From Kribbella caucasensis (GTDB taxonomy: Bacteria; Actinomycetota; Actinomycetes; Propionibacteriales; Kribbellaceae): a stretch of DNA of 64,000 nt. The stretch spans positions 334,747-398,746 of the forward strand of contig NZ_SNWQ01000006.1 of NCBI RefSeq assembly GCF_004361855.1, read 5' to 3'. Positions within the stretch are counted from its first letter, which is position 1. Every line of letters starts with the position of its first letter. The position numbers were made by a program, and so were the translations under genes. This document shows, in pieces, positions 44,302 to 52,173 of the stretch. Under the pieces are notes generated by a model. That model worked only from the letters and a program-made list of their open reading frames with translations, searched no databases and had not been told where the DNA came from.

Positions 44302-46209
44302 TCAGCCCCGGGGAAGCCAGACACGCATGGCGCCGACTTCCCGGTTCGCCCAGGCGTAGTACGGGATCGCCTTGACCTCGACCTCTTCGCCGACGCCGTC
44401 CATGCTGCCCTCCCGGAATGGCCAAGTGCCTGGTGTGTGGCCGGTGCCCGTTCGACCCCGCGCGGTGAGGACCGTGACGCCGTCAAGCAGCTCGGATTCG
44501 TGGCTGTGGGCAACGGTCGCGTCGGGGATGAGGTGCAGGTCGTCTACGTTCGCCTGCTGGTCTATCTGCTCGACCGCGTAGACCAGCGGACCGCGTTCGA
44601 GCGCCACGGAGTCACGCACCGCGTCCACTCGTGGATCCGCGCCGACAACTCTGGTTGCCATCGGCAACTGCAACGCCACTTTGCCGGTTGGCTGCGAGAT
44701 GCGGTGATAGGTCCCAGCCGCCGCAGGCTCGCCGTTGACCGTCGCGCCTTCCGCCCACTGCGGGATGCGCAGTTCCAGGGCCCAAGGTGTGCTCGGCGCC
44801 CGCTTGACGGTGACGGTGACCGCGCCCTCCCAGGGGTAGGCCGTCTGGATCTCGAGCTCGACCGTGCCGTGGTCTGGAAGATCCACGGTCACCACGCCCT
44901 CGGCGTACTGGTGGAGCTGTACTGCGTCGGAGCCGGTGCTGGCGAGGTAGCCGTCGAGGCTGGCGAGGGTGCGCATGATGTTGGGCGGGCAGCAGGCGCA
45001 GTCGAACCAGCCGCGGCGGCCGTGCGCGGGGCTTCGGTTGTTGTCGGGGTGCGCGGCGCCGCGGAGCTGGAGCGGGTTGACGTAGAAGTACTCCGTGCCG
45101 CTGAGGGAGACGCCGGCGAGGAAGCCGTTGTAGAGCATCCGCTCGATCGCGTCTGCGTAGAAGGCGTCGCCGGTCGCGAGGAGCATCCGCCAAGCCCATT
45201 GGATGCCCCCGATCGCGGCGCAGGTCTCGGCGTACGCGCGATCGGCCGGCAACTCGTACTCATCGCCGAACGACTCACCCTCCCACCGGGCGCCGAGGCC
45301 ACCGGTGACGTACGTCTTGGTCGACCACATGTGCGCGAACTGCTGCTTCAACACGTCGAGCAGAGCCCTGTCGTCGGTTTCCAGGGCGACATCGGTCGCA
45401 CCGGCGGCGAGATAGACGGCCCGTACTGCGTGCCCCTCGACTGTGGTCGCCTCGCGGACGGGGACGCGGTCGGAGAAGTAGCCGGGTTCGTGGCCGTGGT
45501 TCTGGATGATGCCGTGGCCGCGGGCTTCGACGAACCAGGTCGCGAGTTCGAGGTACGCGCTTGTGCCGGTCTCGCGGTACAGCTCGACCAGGGCCATCTC
45601 GATCACGGGGTGACCGTCGATGTCGCGGGTCTTGTCATCTTCGGTGTCGCCGAAAGTCGCGACCAGGTGGTCGGCGAGCTTGATCGCGACGTCGAGGAGT
45701 TCGCGGTCGCCGGTGCAGCGGACCTGGGCGACGGCCGCCTGGATGAGGTGACCCGCGCAGTAGTGCTCGTGGCTCCAGACGAGCTGGGTGTAGCGGCCTT
45801 CGTCACCCTGCCGGAGCTTGACGACCGAGTCGAGGTAGCCGTCCTCGCGTTGCGCGGCGGCGACGATCGCGGTGAGCTCGCGCTGCCGCTCGAGCAGGTT
45901 CTCGGAGGGGTTGCGGGCGTACTCCCAGGCGACGGCCTCGAGCCACTTGTAGACGTCCGAGTCGGCGAACACCGGGCCGATTGCCTCGCCCTCGCCGATC
46001 CCGGCGGCCAGCCGGAGGTTCTGCAGGTTGCCGGCCGTCTCCAGCTGGTCCTGGCCGGCCGGGATCGCGTGCTCGGCGTTGCGTAGCTGTCGGGGAGCCC
46101 AGAAACCGCCGGTGATCCGGGCCTCCCGCAGGCCGGCCGGGCGCCATCTGCCTCGACCGGTGGCGGCTGGATTGCGGACGGTGGTACGGGCATCCGGGAC
46201 TGCGCTCAT
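44302..46209 (-). CDS. GH127 beta-L-arabinofuranosidase
   Basis: The 635-aa product starts MSAVPDARTT, with AGGAG before the ATG, and has no signal peptide, so it is cytoplasmic. It is an (alpha/alpha)6-barrel DUF1680 protein. The zinc/nucleophile set of the characterised bifidobacterial HypBA1 is present with the same spacing: Glu318 and Cys320 (AYAETCAAIG), Cys396-Cys397 (FDCACCPPN). It removes beta-L-arabinofuranosyl units, as from plant hydroxyproline-rich glycoproteins. It is first in operon C (GH127, binding protein, two permeases), under the divergent LacI repressor. The substrate call is by family. Confidence 0.93.
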   Translation of the reverse strand: MSAVPDARTTVRNPAATGRGRWRPAGLREARITGGFWAPRQLRNAEHAIPAGQDQLETAGNLQNLRLAAGIGEGEAIGPVFADSDVYKWLEAVAWEYARNPSENLLERQRELTAIVAAAQREDGYLDSVVKLRQGDEGRYTQLVWSHEHYCAGHLIQAAVAQVRCTGDRELLDVAIKLADHLVATFGDTEDDKTRDIDGHPVIEMALVELYRETGTSAYLELATWFVEARGHGIIQNHGHEPGYFSDRVPVREATTVEGHAVRAVYLAAGATDVALETDDRALLDVLKQQFAHMWSTKTYVTGGLGARWEGESFGDEYELPADRAYAETCAAIGGIQWAWRMLLATGDAFYADAIERMLYNGFLAGVSLSGTEYFYVNPLQLRGAAHPDNNRSPAHGRRGWFDCACCPPNIMRTLASLDGYLASTGSDAVQLHQYAEGVVTVDLPDHGTVELEIQTAYPWEGAVTVTVKRAPSTPWALELRIPQWAEGATVNGEPAAAGTYHRISQPTGKVALQLPMATRVVGADPRVDAVRDSVALERGPLVYAVEQIDQQANVDDLHLIPDATVAHSHESELLDGVTVLTARGRTGTGHTPGTWPFREGSMDGVGEEVEVKAIPYYAWANREVGAMRVWLPRG

Positions 46210-46240
46210 CAGGCGACTCCTGAGGTTGCGGAAAATCCGG

Positions 46241-46250
46241 AAAACGTTTT
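46241..46250. promoter_or_regulatory. Candidate LacI operator of locus C (AAAACGTTTT)
   Basis: A perfect 10-bp palindrome centred on CG, the usual LacI-family core, within GGAAAACGTTTTTC. It lies 31 bases upstream of the GH127 start and 124 bases from the divergent LacI gene. Confidence 0.65.
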
Positions 46251-46374
46251 TCTTGAAGGTAGAGAGCTGCGGCGGCCCGGTCAAGACCCCAGATACCCAA
46301 GAATTCCGGCCGGATGCGGTATCGTTCCGCTACCCAGCTCGGAAAGTCCGGAAAGCTTGTGGAGGGAGGTCCGG

Positions 46375-47373
46375 ATGGCATCGCGGGGACCTTCGCTGCC
46401 GCGGATCACGGACGTGGCCGCCCTGGCCGGTGTCTCCACCAGCACCGCTTCGAAGGCCCTCAACGACACCGGCCAACTCCGCCCGGAAACCCGCGAACGA
46501 GTACGCCGCGCCGCCGAGCAACTCGGGTTCACCCCGGACAGCCGGGGTCGCGCGCTCTCCTCGGGCCGCAGCTTCACGGTCGGGCTGATCACCACGGACA
46601 GTTCGGGCCGGTTCAGCATCCCGATCATGCTCGGCGCCGAGGACGCCCTCAGCGCCGGCGAGATGGCGCTCGTCCTCTGCGACACCCGCGACGACCCACT
46701 GCGCGAGTCGCACTATCTGAAGTCGCTGGTCTCCCGGCGCGTCGACGGCATCATCGTCACCGGCCGACGGACCGAGCCGCGGCCACCGATCGACGTACCG
46801 ATCCCGGTCGTCTATGCGTTCAGCGCCTCGACCAATCCCGAGGACACGTCGGTGATGGTCGACGACCACGGCGGCGCCTCGTCCACGGTGCAGCACCTGC
46901 TCGCCCTCGGCCGGCGCCGGATCGCCCACATCAGCGGCCCGTCGACCCATCGCAGTGCCCTGACCCGAGCCGCCGCCACCGTAGAGACGGCGGGTGACGC
47001 CCTGGTCGGCGAACCCCTGCACGGCGAGTGGAGCGAACGCTGGGGCCGCCACGCCGTCGACGTCCTGCTCCGCACGGCGCCTGACGTCGACGCCATCTCC
47101 TGCGGGAGCGACCAGATCGCCCGCGGCGTCTGCGACCGTCTCCGCGAACTCGGCCGAGCCGTCCCCGAAGACATCGCCGTCACCGGCTACGACAACTGGT
47201 CCGTGATGGCCCTCGCCAGCCGTCCGCCCCTGACCACCGTGGACCTCGAGCTCGAGCAGTTGGGCCGCCGCACAGCCCACCTCCTTCTCGATGCGATCTC
47301 CGGCACCCCTGCGCCCGGTGTCCACTCTCTCCCCACCCGGCTGATCCCCCGCGAATCCACCCTCGGCACCTGA
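46375..47373 (+). CDS. LacI-family transcriptional regulator, locus C
   Basis: The 332-aa product starts MASRGPSLPRITDVAALAGV, preceded by GGAGGGAGG. The HTH (TDVAALAGVSTSTASKALND) and hinge (RGRALSSGRSFTVGLITTDS) are intact; the effector domain ends with VTGYDNWSVMALASRPPLTT. It is divergent from GH127 and most likely represses operon C through the palindrome at 46241-46250. Confidence 0.93.
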   Translation: MASRGPSLPRITDVAALAGVSTSTASKALNDTGQLRPETRERVRRAAEQLGFTPDSRGRALSSGRSFTVGLITTDSSGRFSIPIMLGAEDALSAGEMALVLCDTRDDPLRESHYLKSLVSRRVDGIIVTGRRTEPRPPIDVPIPVVYAFSASTNPEDTSVMVDDHGGASSTVQHLLALGRRRIAHISGPSTHRSALTRAAATVETAGDALVGEPLHGEWSERWGRHAVDVLLRTAPDVDAISCGSDQIARGVCDRLRELGRAVPEDIAVTGYDNWSVMALASRPPLTTVDLELEQLGRRTAHLLLDAISGTPAPGVHSLPTRLIPRESTLGT

Positions 47374-47554
47374 TCTCAGCCGGCCTCATGGCATCGGCAA
47401 CCTGCGACTGGATCGCGGAGGTAGTCGGCCGTTCGCCTGGAGTTCAGGTGGGTTTCAACGACTGTGCGTGTTGCTCAATCTCATTGGGTGGACACGGGTC
47501 TCGATTAGTGTCGAATGGTTCCGGAGGGGGTACACGGGGCTCTACGTTGGTCGC
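47374..47554. other. Intergenic region after lacI of locus C
   Basis: 181 bp with lower GC than the flanks in its second half (around 47450-47520). The downstream gene's open frame extends to 47468, but I place its start at 47555. I see no terminator hairpin or other structure. Confidence 0.4.
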
Positions 47555-48814
47555 GTGCTGCGGAAGTTGCTGGTGGGGATCGCGGCCTTTGCCGTTCTGG
47601 TGGCGGGGGTTGGTACTGCTCGGCTCGTCCTGCCGCGCGATGACGCAGCCGATGGCGCGGTCAAGCAGCTGCGCTACCTGCGCGAGGAGATCGAGGCGGG
47701 CGCCGATCATGACGCGCAGCGCCAGTTCCCGGAGGGCTACTTCTTCCTCAACGTCCTGTACGGCCTGACCTGGGTGCAGGTCGGCCTGGAGGACAGCGCG
47801 CGAGCGCCCGAAGCGGCACTGCAAGCACGTTGGGCCCTCGACCGGATCAAATCACCCGACGGCACCGCCCCCTTCGACCCCTCGCTCCGGCCGCGGTACG
47901 GCGTCTTCCACGCCGGCTGGACCAACTGGCTCCGCGGCGGCCTGATCGCGCTCAAGCAGTCCGAGGCCAGGGAGATCGACGAGTACACCAGCGCTTCCGT
48001 CGAGCTCGCGTCCGCCTTCCGCAGGTCCAAAACTCCTTATCTGCAGGCGTATCCGGGGCAGGCCTGGCCGGTCGACTCCACCATCGCGATGGCCTCCCTC
48101 AGCCTGTACGACGAACTCGTGGCGCCCCGGTTCGCTCGAACGACGTCCGCGTGGATCGCCGCCGTGAAGAAGCAGCTCGATCCCGAGACCGGGTTGATGC
48201 CGCACCAGGCCGCACCGGTCGTCACCGGGGCCCGGGCGACTTCGCAGAGCATCATCCACCGGTTCCTGGTCGAGATCGACGCCGGGTTCGCCCGTTCGCA
48301 GTACGAGGTGTTCCGGGAGCGGTTCGTGACCAAGGTGGGGGTCCGGGAGTATCCGAAGGGGATCGGCGGGAAGGGTGACGTGGATTCCGGGCCGTTGCTG
48401 CTCGGGATCAGTTTGTCGGCGACGGCTGTCACGATGGGTGCCGCGCGGGTTCAGCACGACCCGCTCGCGGATCAGCTCGGCCGGGAAGGGGACCTCATTG
48501 GATTGCCCGTCAGTGGTCTGAGAACCAAGCGGTACGCATTCGGTCTGCTGCCGATCGGTGACGCCTTCGTGGCCTGGTCCGCGACGGCACGACCGTTGGT
48601 GGCCGACGAGCAGCCGGAGCTCTACAGCGGCTCCTGGTGGTGGCGCGTGCCGTGGCTGATACTGCTCTGGCTGCCGGTCCTCGTACTGTTGGGGCTGATC
48701 AGATGGCGAGGGCGGCGGAGGGTGCATGGCTACGCGGATCGGAAACCGCAATGCGCGATTCCAGGTGTGGCAGGCGCTGCTGACCAACCGGACCAAACGG
48801 CAGCGAGCGGGTGA
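47555..48814 (+). CDS. Membrane-anchored protein of unknown function, two terminal transmembrane helices
   Basis: I do not recognise a family. From the GTG at 47555 the 419-aa product has a transmembrane helix at about residues 5-27 (LLVGIAAFAVLVAGVGTARL). A large extracytoplasmic domain rich in helix-forming repeats with Trp and Tyr follows (FPEGYFFLNVLYGLTWVQVG, YGVFHAGWTNWLRGGLIALK), resembling alpha-toroid sugar enzymes. A second helix (WWWRVPWLILLWLPVLVLLG) leads to a short basic tail. The frame continues 89 bases into the methyltransferase gene, a long same-strand overlap. A polysaccharide-related role is possible but unproven. Confidence 0.65.
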   Translation: MLRKLLVGIAAFAVLVAGVGTARLVLPRDDAADGAVKQLRYLREEIEAGADHDAQRQFPEGYFFLNVLYGLTWVQVGLEDSARAPEAALQARWALDRIKSPDGTAPFDPSLRPRYGVFHAGWTNWLRGGLIALKQSEAREIDEYTSASVELASAFRRSKTPYLQAYPGQAWPVDSTIAMASLSLYDELVAPRFARTTSAWIAAVKKQLDPETGLMPHQAAPVVTGARATSQSIIHRFLVEIDAGFARSQYEVFRERFVTKVGVREYPKGIGGKGDVDSGPLLLGISLSATAVTMGAARVQHDPLADQLGREGDLIGLPVSGLRTKRYAFGLLPIGDAFVAWSATARPLVADEQPELYSGSWWWRVPWLILLWLPVLVLLGLIRWRGRRRVHGYADRKPQCAIPGVAGAADQPDQTAASG

Positions 48815-49583
48815 GTTCCTGGTTCAGGGCGTCCGGCCGATCAGTCTCGCGGCTGAACACGGCTGGGTCCTGCGGGCGCTGATCCACGACGCCGATCGCC
48901 CGTTGTCCCGCTGGGCACGGGACCTGCTCCAAACCCACCCCACCGCCGAACGAGTCAGCATGGCGCCGGAACTCCTCGCCGACCTCAGCGAGAAAGACGA
49001 GGCCGAGGTAGTAGCCGTTGTCGAGCTCCCCCCGGACGACCTCCACCGGATCAAGGTCGGCCCGGAGTTCCTCGGCGTGGTGTTCGATCGGGCGACAACC
49101 CCGGGGAACATCGGGTCGATCATTCGGTCGGCTGACGCATTCGGGGCGGACGGGGTGATTGTCACCGGGCACGCGGCCGACGCGTACGACCCGAAGTCGG
49201 TGCGGGCCAGTACGGGATCGATCTTCGCGGTGCCGGCGGTCCGCGTGCCGTCGCAGCGCGAGGTGATGGAGTGGGTCGAGGAGCAGCGCACGGGCGGAGT
49301 ACCGATCGTTGTCGTGGGCACCGATGAACACGGCACGATGGACGTGTTCGACTTCGACCTCACCCAGCCGACCCTGCTCCTGATCGGCAACGAGACCACC
49401 GGCCTGAGCGCCGCCTGGCGAGAACTCGCCGACCACCTGGTCCGCATCCCGATGACCGGCGCCGCCAGCTCCCTCAACGCAGCCAACGCCGCCACCGCAG
49501 TCCTCTACGAAGCCTCCCGCCAACGCATCCAGGCGCCTCGCACGAAGCCAGACCTTGAACAACAACTGGGGACCGTGAACTAG
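48726..49583 (+). CDS. SpoU/TrmH-family RNA 2'-O-methyltransferase
   Basis: The 285-aa SPOUT (trefoil knot) enzyme carries motif 1 in TTPGNIGSIIRSADAFGADG, motif 2 LLIGNETTGLS and motif 3 IPMTGAASSLNAANAATAV. The N-terminal region (TKRQRAGEFLVQGVRPIS) is the RNA-substrate-binding part. The target (23S rRNA or tRNA) cannot be told. It starts 89 bases before the end of the preceding membrane-protein frame and ends in an inverted repeat plus terminator. Confidence 0.9.
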   Translation: MATRIGNRNARFQVWQALLTNRTKRQRAGEFLVQGVRPISLAAEHGWVLRALIHDADRPLSRWARDLLQTHPTAERVSMAPELLADLSEKDEAEVVAVVELPPDDLHRIKVGPEFLGVVFDRATTPGNIGSIIRSADAFGADGVIVTGHAADAYDPKSVRASTGSIFAVPAVRVPSQREVMEWVEEQRTGGVPIVVVGTDEHGTMDVFDFDLTQPTLLLIGNETTGLSAAWRELADHLVRIPMTGAASSLNAANAATAVLYEASRQRIQAPRTKPDLEQQLGTVN

Positions 49584-49602
49584 GTATTTCTTGTTCAAGG
49601 TC
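49551..49602. repeat. Inverted repeat GACCTTGAACAA / TTGTTCAAGGTC across the methyltransferase stop
   Basis: Perfect 12-bp arms at 49551-49562 and 49591-49602 enclose 28 bases containing the stop codon. A further related copy, TTGTTGGTCAAGGTC, follows at 49609-49623. A similar GGACCTTGAACA occurs at 21284-21295 after another gene end. Confidence 0.7.
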
Positions 49603-49638
49603 CCCGCTTGTTGGTCAAGGTCCCGACCCTGACCTGAA

Positions 49639-49668
49639 CCGGCCCCCGATCTGCTACTCGGGGGCCGG
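49639..49668 (+). terminator. Terminator after the SpoU methyltransferase gene
   Basis: A perfect 11-bp stem (CCGGCCCCCGA / TCGGGGGCCGG) with an 8-base loop, followed by TGGCTTTT. It lies between convergent genes. Confidence 0.8.
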
Positions 49669-49682
49669 TGGCTTTTCAGCGG

Positions 49683-50738
49683 TCAGCCTTCACAGCCGAC
49701 GCCGTCGTGGTTGCCGTCGAGGCCGTGCGGATCCGGCGGAAGCACAGTGAAGTTCTGGTACGGAATGTCAGAACAGTTGAGGTCCGGCGGCGGTGGCGGG
49801 ATGCAGAAGTCGGGGTACGACGGGTCACACTCCGGCGGTGGCGGCGGAGGCGGTGTCGTTTCGACCTGGTAGCGGAGGTACCAGTAGCCGTTGCTGGGGC
49901 GGAAGACTGCCTGGTCGGTGGCCGTGGTGCCGGCGTAGTTGGCGGGTTGGGGGCGGTCGCCGTTCTGGCCCCAGGTGATGTTGCCTGCGCCGCGGATGAA
50001 CCAGACGCCGGTGGACGGACGGAAGACGGTCAGATCCGCCTTCGCGTTGCCGACGAAGTTCGCGGGTGCGGGGATGTCGCCGTTCTGGCCCCACGAGATC
50101 TGGGCTGCGTTCCGGATGAACCAGCGGCCCAGCGACGGGCGGAAGACGGCGAGGTCGGCATGGCCGTCGCCGACGTAGTCAGCAGGTGCCGGGATATCGC
50201 CGGCGGCGCCCCAGTTGATCGTCGCGGCGTTGCGGATGAACCAGCGGCCCAGCGACGGCCGGAACACAGCGGCTTCGGCGCGGCTGTCACCGACATAGTT
50301 GGACGGAGCCGGGATATCGCCCGCCTGCCCCCAGACAAACTGGCCGACGCCACGGACGTACCAGTAGCCGTTGGACGGCCGGAACAGGGCCAGCTCGGCC
50401 CGTCCGTCACCGGTGTAGTCGGCTGGTACCGGGATGTCGCCCGCCTGGCCGAACTTGATCGTGCTGCCGCCGCGGATGTACCAGGTCCCGTTGCTCGGGC
50501 GGAACACGGCGAGCTCGTACCGGCTGTCCCCGACGTACGAGCGCGCCACCGGGATGTCGCCGTTCTGGCCCCATTGGATCGCCGCCGTCACCACCTTGGT
50601 CGCGGCAGCCGCGGCGGTCGCACCAGCCGTAGTGGTCGCGCTCGTGGTTGCGGGGGGCTTGGCTTGTGCGGGTGCGGTCAGGGCGACCGCGGCGATCGCC
50701 ACCGCCGCCAGCCCGATTGCTGCAGGTTTGTAGCGCAT
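49683..50738 (-). CDS. Secreted FG-GAP/VCBS-like repeat protein with C-terminal Excalibur domain
   Basis: The 351-aa product has a Sec signal peptide (MRYKPAAIGLAAVAIAAVAL, cleavage near AQA) and a Thr/Ala linker. Six beta repeats of about 43 residues follow, each with the core WGQNGDIPVPADYxGD-like then AVFRPSNGxWYIRG, which should make a seven-bladed-type propeller or most of one. A Pro-rich linker leads to an Excalibur-like calcium motif (DLNCSDI...DGNHDGVGCEG). It is probably cell-surface or extracellular; the repeats resemble integrin-type adhesion modules. No enzymatic motif is seen. The near-identity of the repeats suggests internal duplication. Confidence 0.82.
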   Translation of the reverse strand: MRYKPAAIGLAAVAIAAVALTAPAQAKPPATTSATTTAGATAAAAATKVVTAAIQWGQNGDIPVARSYVGDSRYELAVFRPSNGTWYIRGGSTIKFGQAGDIPVPADYTGDGRAELALFRPSNGYWYVRGVGQFVWGQAGDIPAPSNYVGDSRAEAAVFRPSLGRWFIRNAATINWGAAGDIPAPADYVGDGHADLAVFRPSLGRWFIRNAAQISWGQNGDIPAPANFVGNAKADLTVFRPSTGVWFIRGAGNITWGQNGDRPQPANYAGTTATDQAVFRPSNGYWYLRYQVETTPPPPPPPECDPSYPDFCIPPPPPDLNCSDIPYQNFTVLPPDPHGLDGNHDGVGCEG

Positions 50739-50861
50739 TCAGTTGTCCCCCTAGGACGAACAGGCGGCTTCTTCTGCCGGCCCATCCCTCCCCAGGGCCC
50801 CCGGCCGGCCACACCGCCAACGGACCCTTTATCGCTGCGGGAGCACGTTCGTTACAAGGAG

Positions 50862-51659
50862 TTACGCAGTCGCCAGAATCTCGCCATGCAGGATGCTGAG
50901 GAAACCGCCCGGTGTCGCGGCCCACGCCCGCCAGCCGTCCGAGATCCGCCGCAACGACTCATCCGGTACGCCGGCCGCGCGGGCCTGGCGCGCCAGATCC
51001 GACTGGAGTACGCGGTCCGCCCACATCTCGCCCCACCAGCCGCGATCCTCAGGAGTGGTGAAGACCCACGTGCTCGCCGTCGCCTCGACCTGCTCGAATC
51101 CCGCCGCCTGGGCCCATGACAGCAGCCGCCGGCCCGCATCTGGTTCGCCATGGTTGGCGCGGGCCGAACGCTGGTACAGGTCCATCCACTCGTCGAGCTC
51201 GGGCAGTTCGGGGAACCAGGTGAACCCGTGGTAGTCCGAGTCCCGCGCCGCGACGATCCCGCCCGGCTTGCAGACCCGGCGCATCTCCCGCAACGCCTGC
51301 ACGGGATCGGCCACATGCTGCAGGACCTGGTGCGCGTGGACCACGTCGTACGAGTTGTCCGGGAGATCGAGCCGGTGGACGTCACCGACGACGAAGTCGA
51401 CGTTCATCGACTTCCGCTCGGCGATCGTCGCGCGGGTGATCGCTATGGCGTCAGCGGTTGCCTCGAGTGCGGTGGTGCGACCGGGTTCGATGAGGGCGGC
51501 CAGGTCGGCGGTGATCGTGCCGGGGCCGGCGCCGATGTCGAGCAGGGACATGCCGGGCCGTAGATGGGTCAGCAGGTAGCCGGCCGAGTTCTCGGCGGTC
51601 CGCCAGCGGTGCGAGCGCAGTACGGATTCGTGGTGGCCGTGCGTGTAGACGTTGCTCAT
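50862..51659 (-). CDS. SAM-dependent methyltransferase (class I, UbiE-like)
   Basis: The 265-aa product has the SAM site in SLLDIGAGPGTITADLAALI, the acidic loop ALEATADAIAITRA, and VGDVHRLDLPDNSYDVVHAH. The C-terminal half (FTTPEDRGWWGEMWADRVLQ) is typical of small-molecule methyltransferases of actinomycetes. The substrate is unknown. The long imperfect inverted repeat at 51705-51751 lies in its upstream region. Confidence 0.88.
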   Translation of the reverse strand: MSNVYTHGHHESVLRSHRWRTAENSAGYLLTHLRPGMSLLDIGAGPGTITADLAALIEPGRTTALEATADAIAITRATIAERKSMNVDFVVGDVHRLDLPDNSYDVVHAHQVLQHVADPVQALREMRRVCKPGGIVAARDSDYHGFTWFPELPELDEWMDLYQRSARANHGEPDAGRRLLSWAQAAGFEQVEATASTWVFTTPEDRGWWGEMWADRVLQSDLARQARAAGVPDESLRRISDGWRAWAATPGGFLSILHGEILATA

Positions 51660-51704
51660 CTCCTGGACCCCTTCGTCCGGTTGCCGACGATTTTCAGCTT
51701 AGCC

Positions 51705-51751
51705 AGTCGTCTTGCTAAATGAGACCATCTGTCTTGAATAGCAAGACGGCT
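51705..51751. promoter_or_regulatory. Large inverted repeat (13-bp arms) between methyltransferase and monooxygenase
   Basis: AGTCGTCTTGCTA (51705-51717) and TAGCAAGACGGCT (51739-51751) pair at 12 of 13 positions around a 21-base, AT-richer centre that itself contains GTCTTGAA. It is symmetric enough for a dimeric or tetrameric regulator binding site governing one or both divergent genes. Confidence 0.6.
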
Positions 51752-51861
51752 GCCGTGTCCGAATCTGGCCAGACTTGAACCGGTCCGACCGGCGAAGCTG
51801 AAGCCGATCAAGACAACGCGGCCGTTGACCCTCCGGTGACAGGAGAGCCGACGGTGGAGTC

Positions 51862-52173
51862 ATGGAGGAGAAGGAGATGCTGGCGAAGGTGTTCCCGATC
51901 AAGTTGAAGGACGGCAACCAGGAGGCGGCCGAGGAGCTCGTGCGGGAGTTCGCACCGCGCGGGCCGGGGCAGGAGGACGGGACGCTGTCGTTCCGCGTCT
52001 ACCGGGACCCGGCGAACCCGGACTACCTGCTGTTCGTCGAGCACTTCGCCGACCAGGCGGCGTATGACGCGCACACCGGCTCGGCGGCGTACAAGGAACT
52101 GATCAGCGGACGGTTCGCCGGGCTGATCGTCGAGTTCGTGGAGCTCGATCACGAACTGGTGGTGAGCCTGTGA
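51862..52173 (+). CDS. Antibiotic biosynthesis monooxygenase-domain protein (quinol monooxygenase-like)
   Basis: The 103-aa dimeric ferredoxin-like fold protein starts MEEKEMLAKVFPIKLKDGNQ and includes GTLSFRVYRDPANPDYLLFV and the typical YDAHTGSAAYKEL. YgiN-type members oxidise quinols; others are cofactor-less oxygenases. A start five codons in (MLAKVFP) is possible. Its stop overlaps the next gene's GTG start (GTGA), so the two are co-translated. Confidence 0.82.
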   Translation: MEEKEMLAKVFPIKLKDGNQEAAEELVREFAPRGPGQEDGTLSFRVYRDPANPDYLLFVEHFADQAAYDAHTGSAAYKELISGRFAGLIVEFVELDHELVVSL

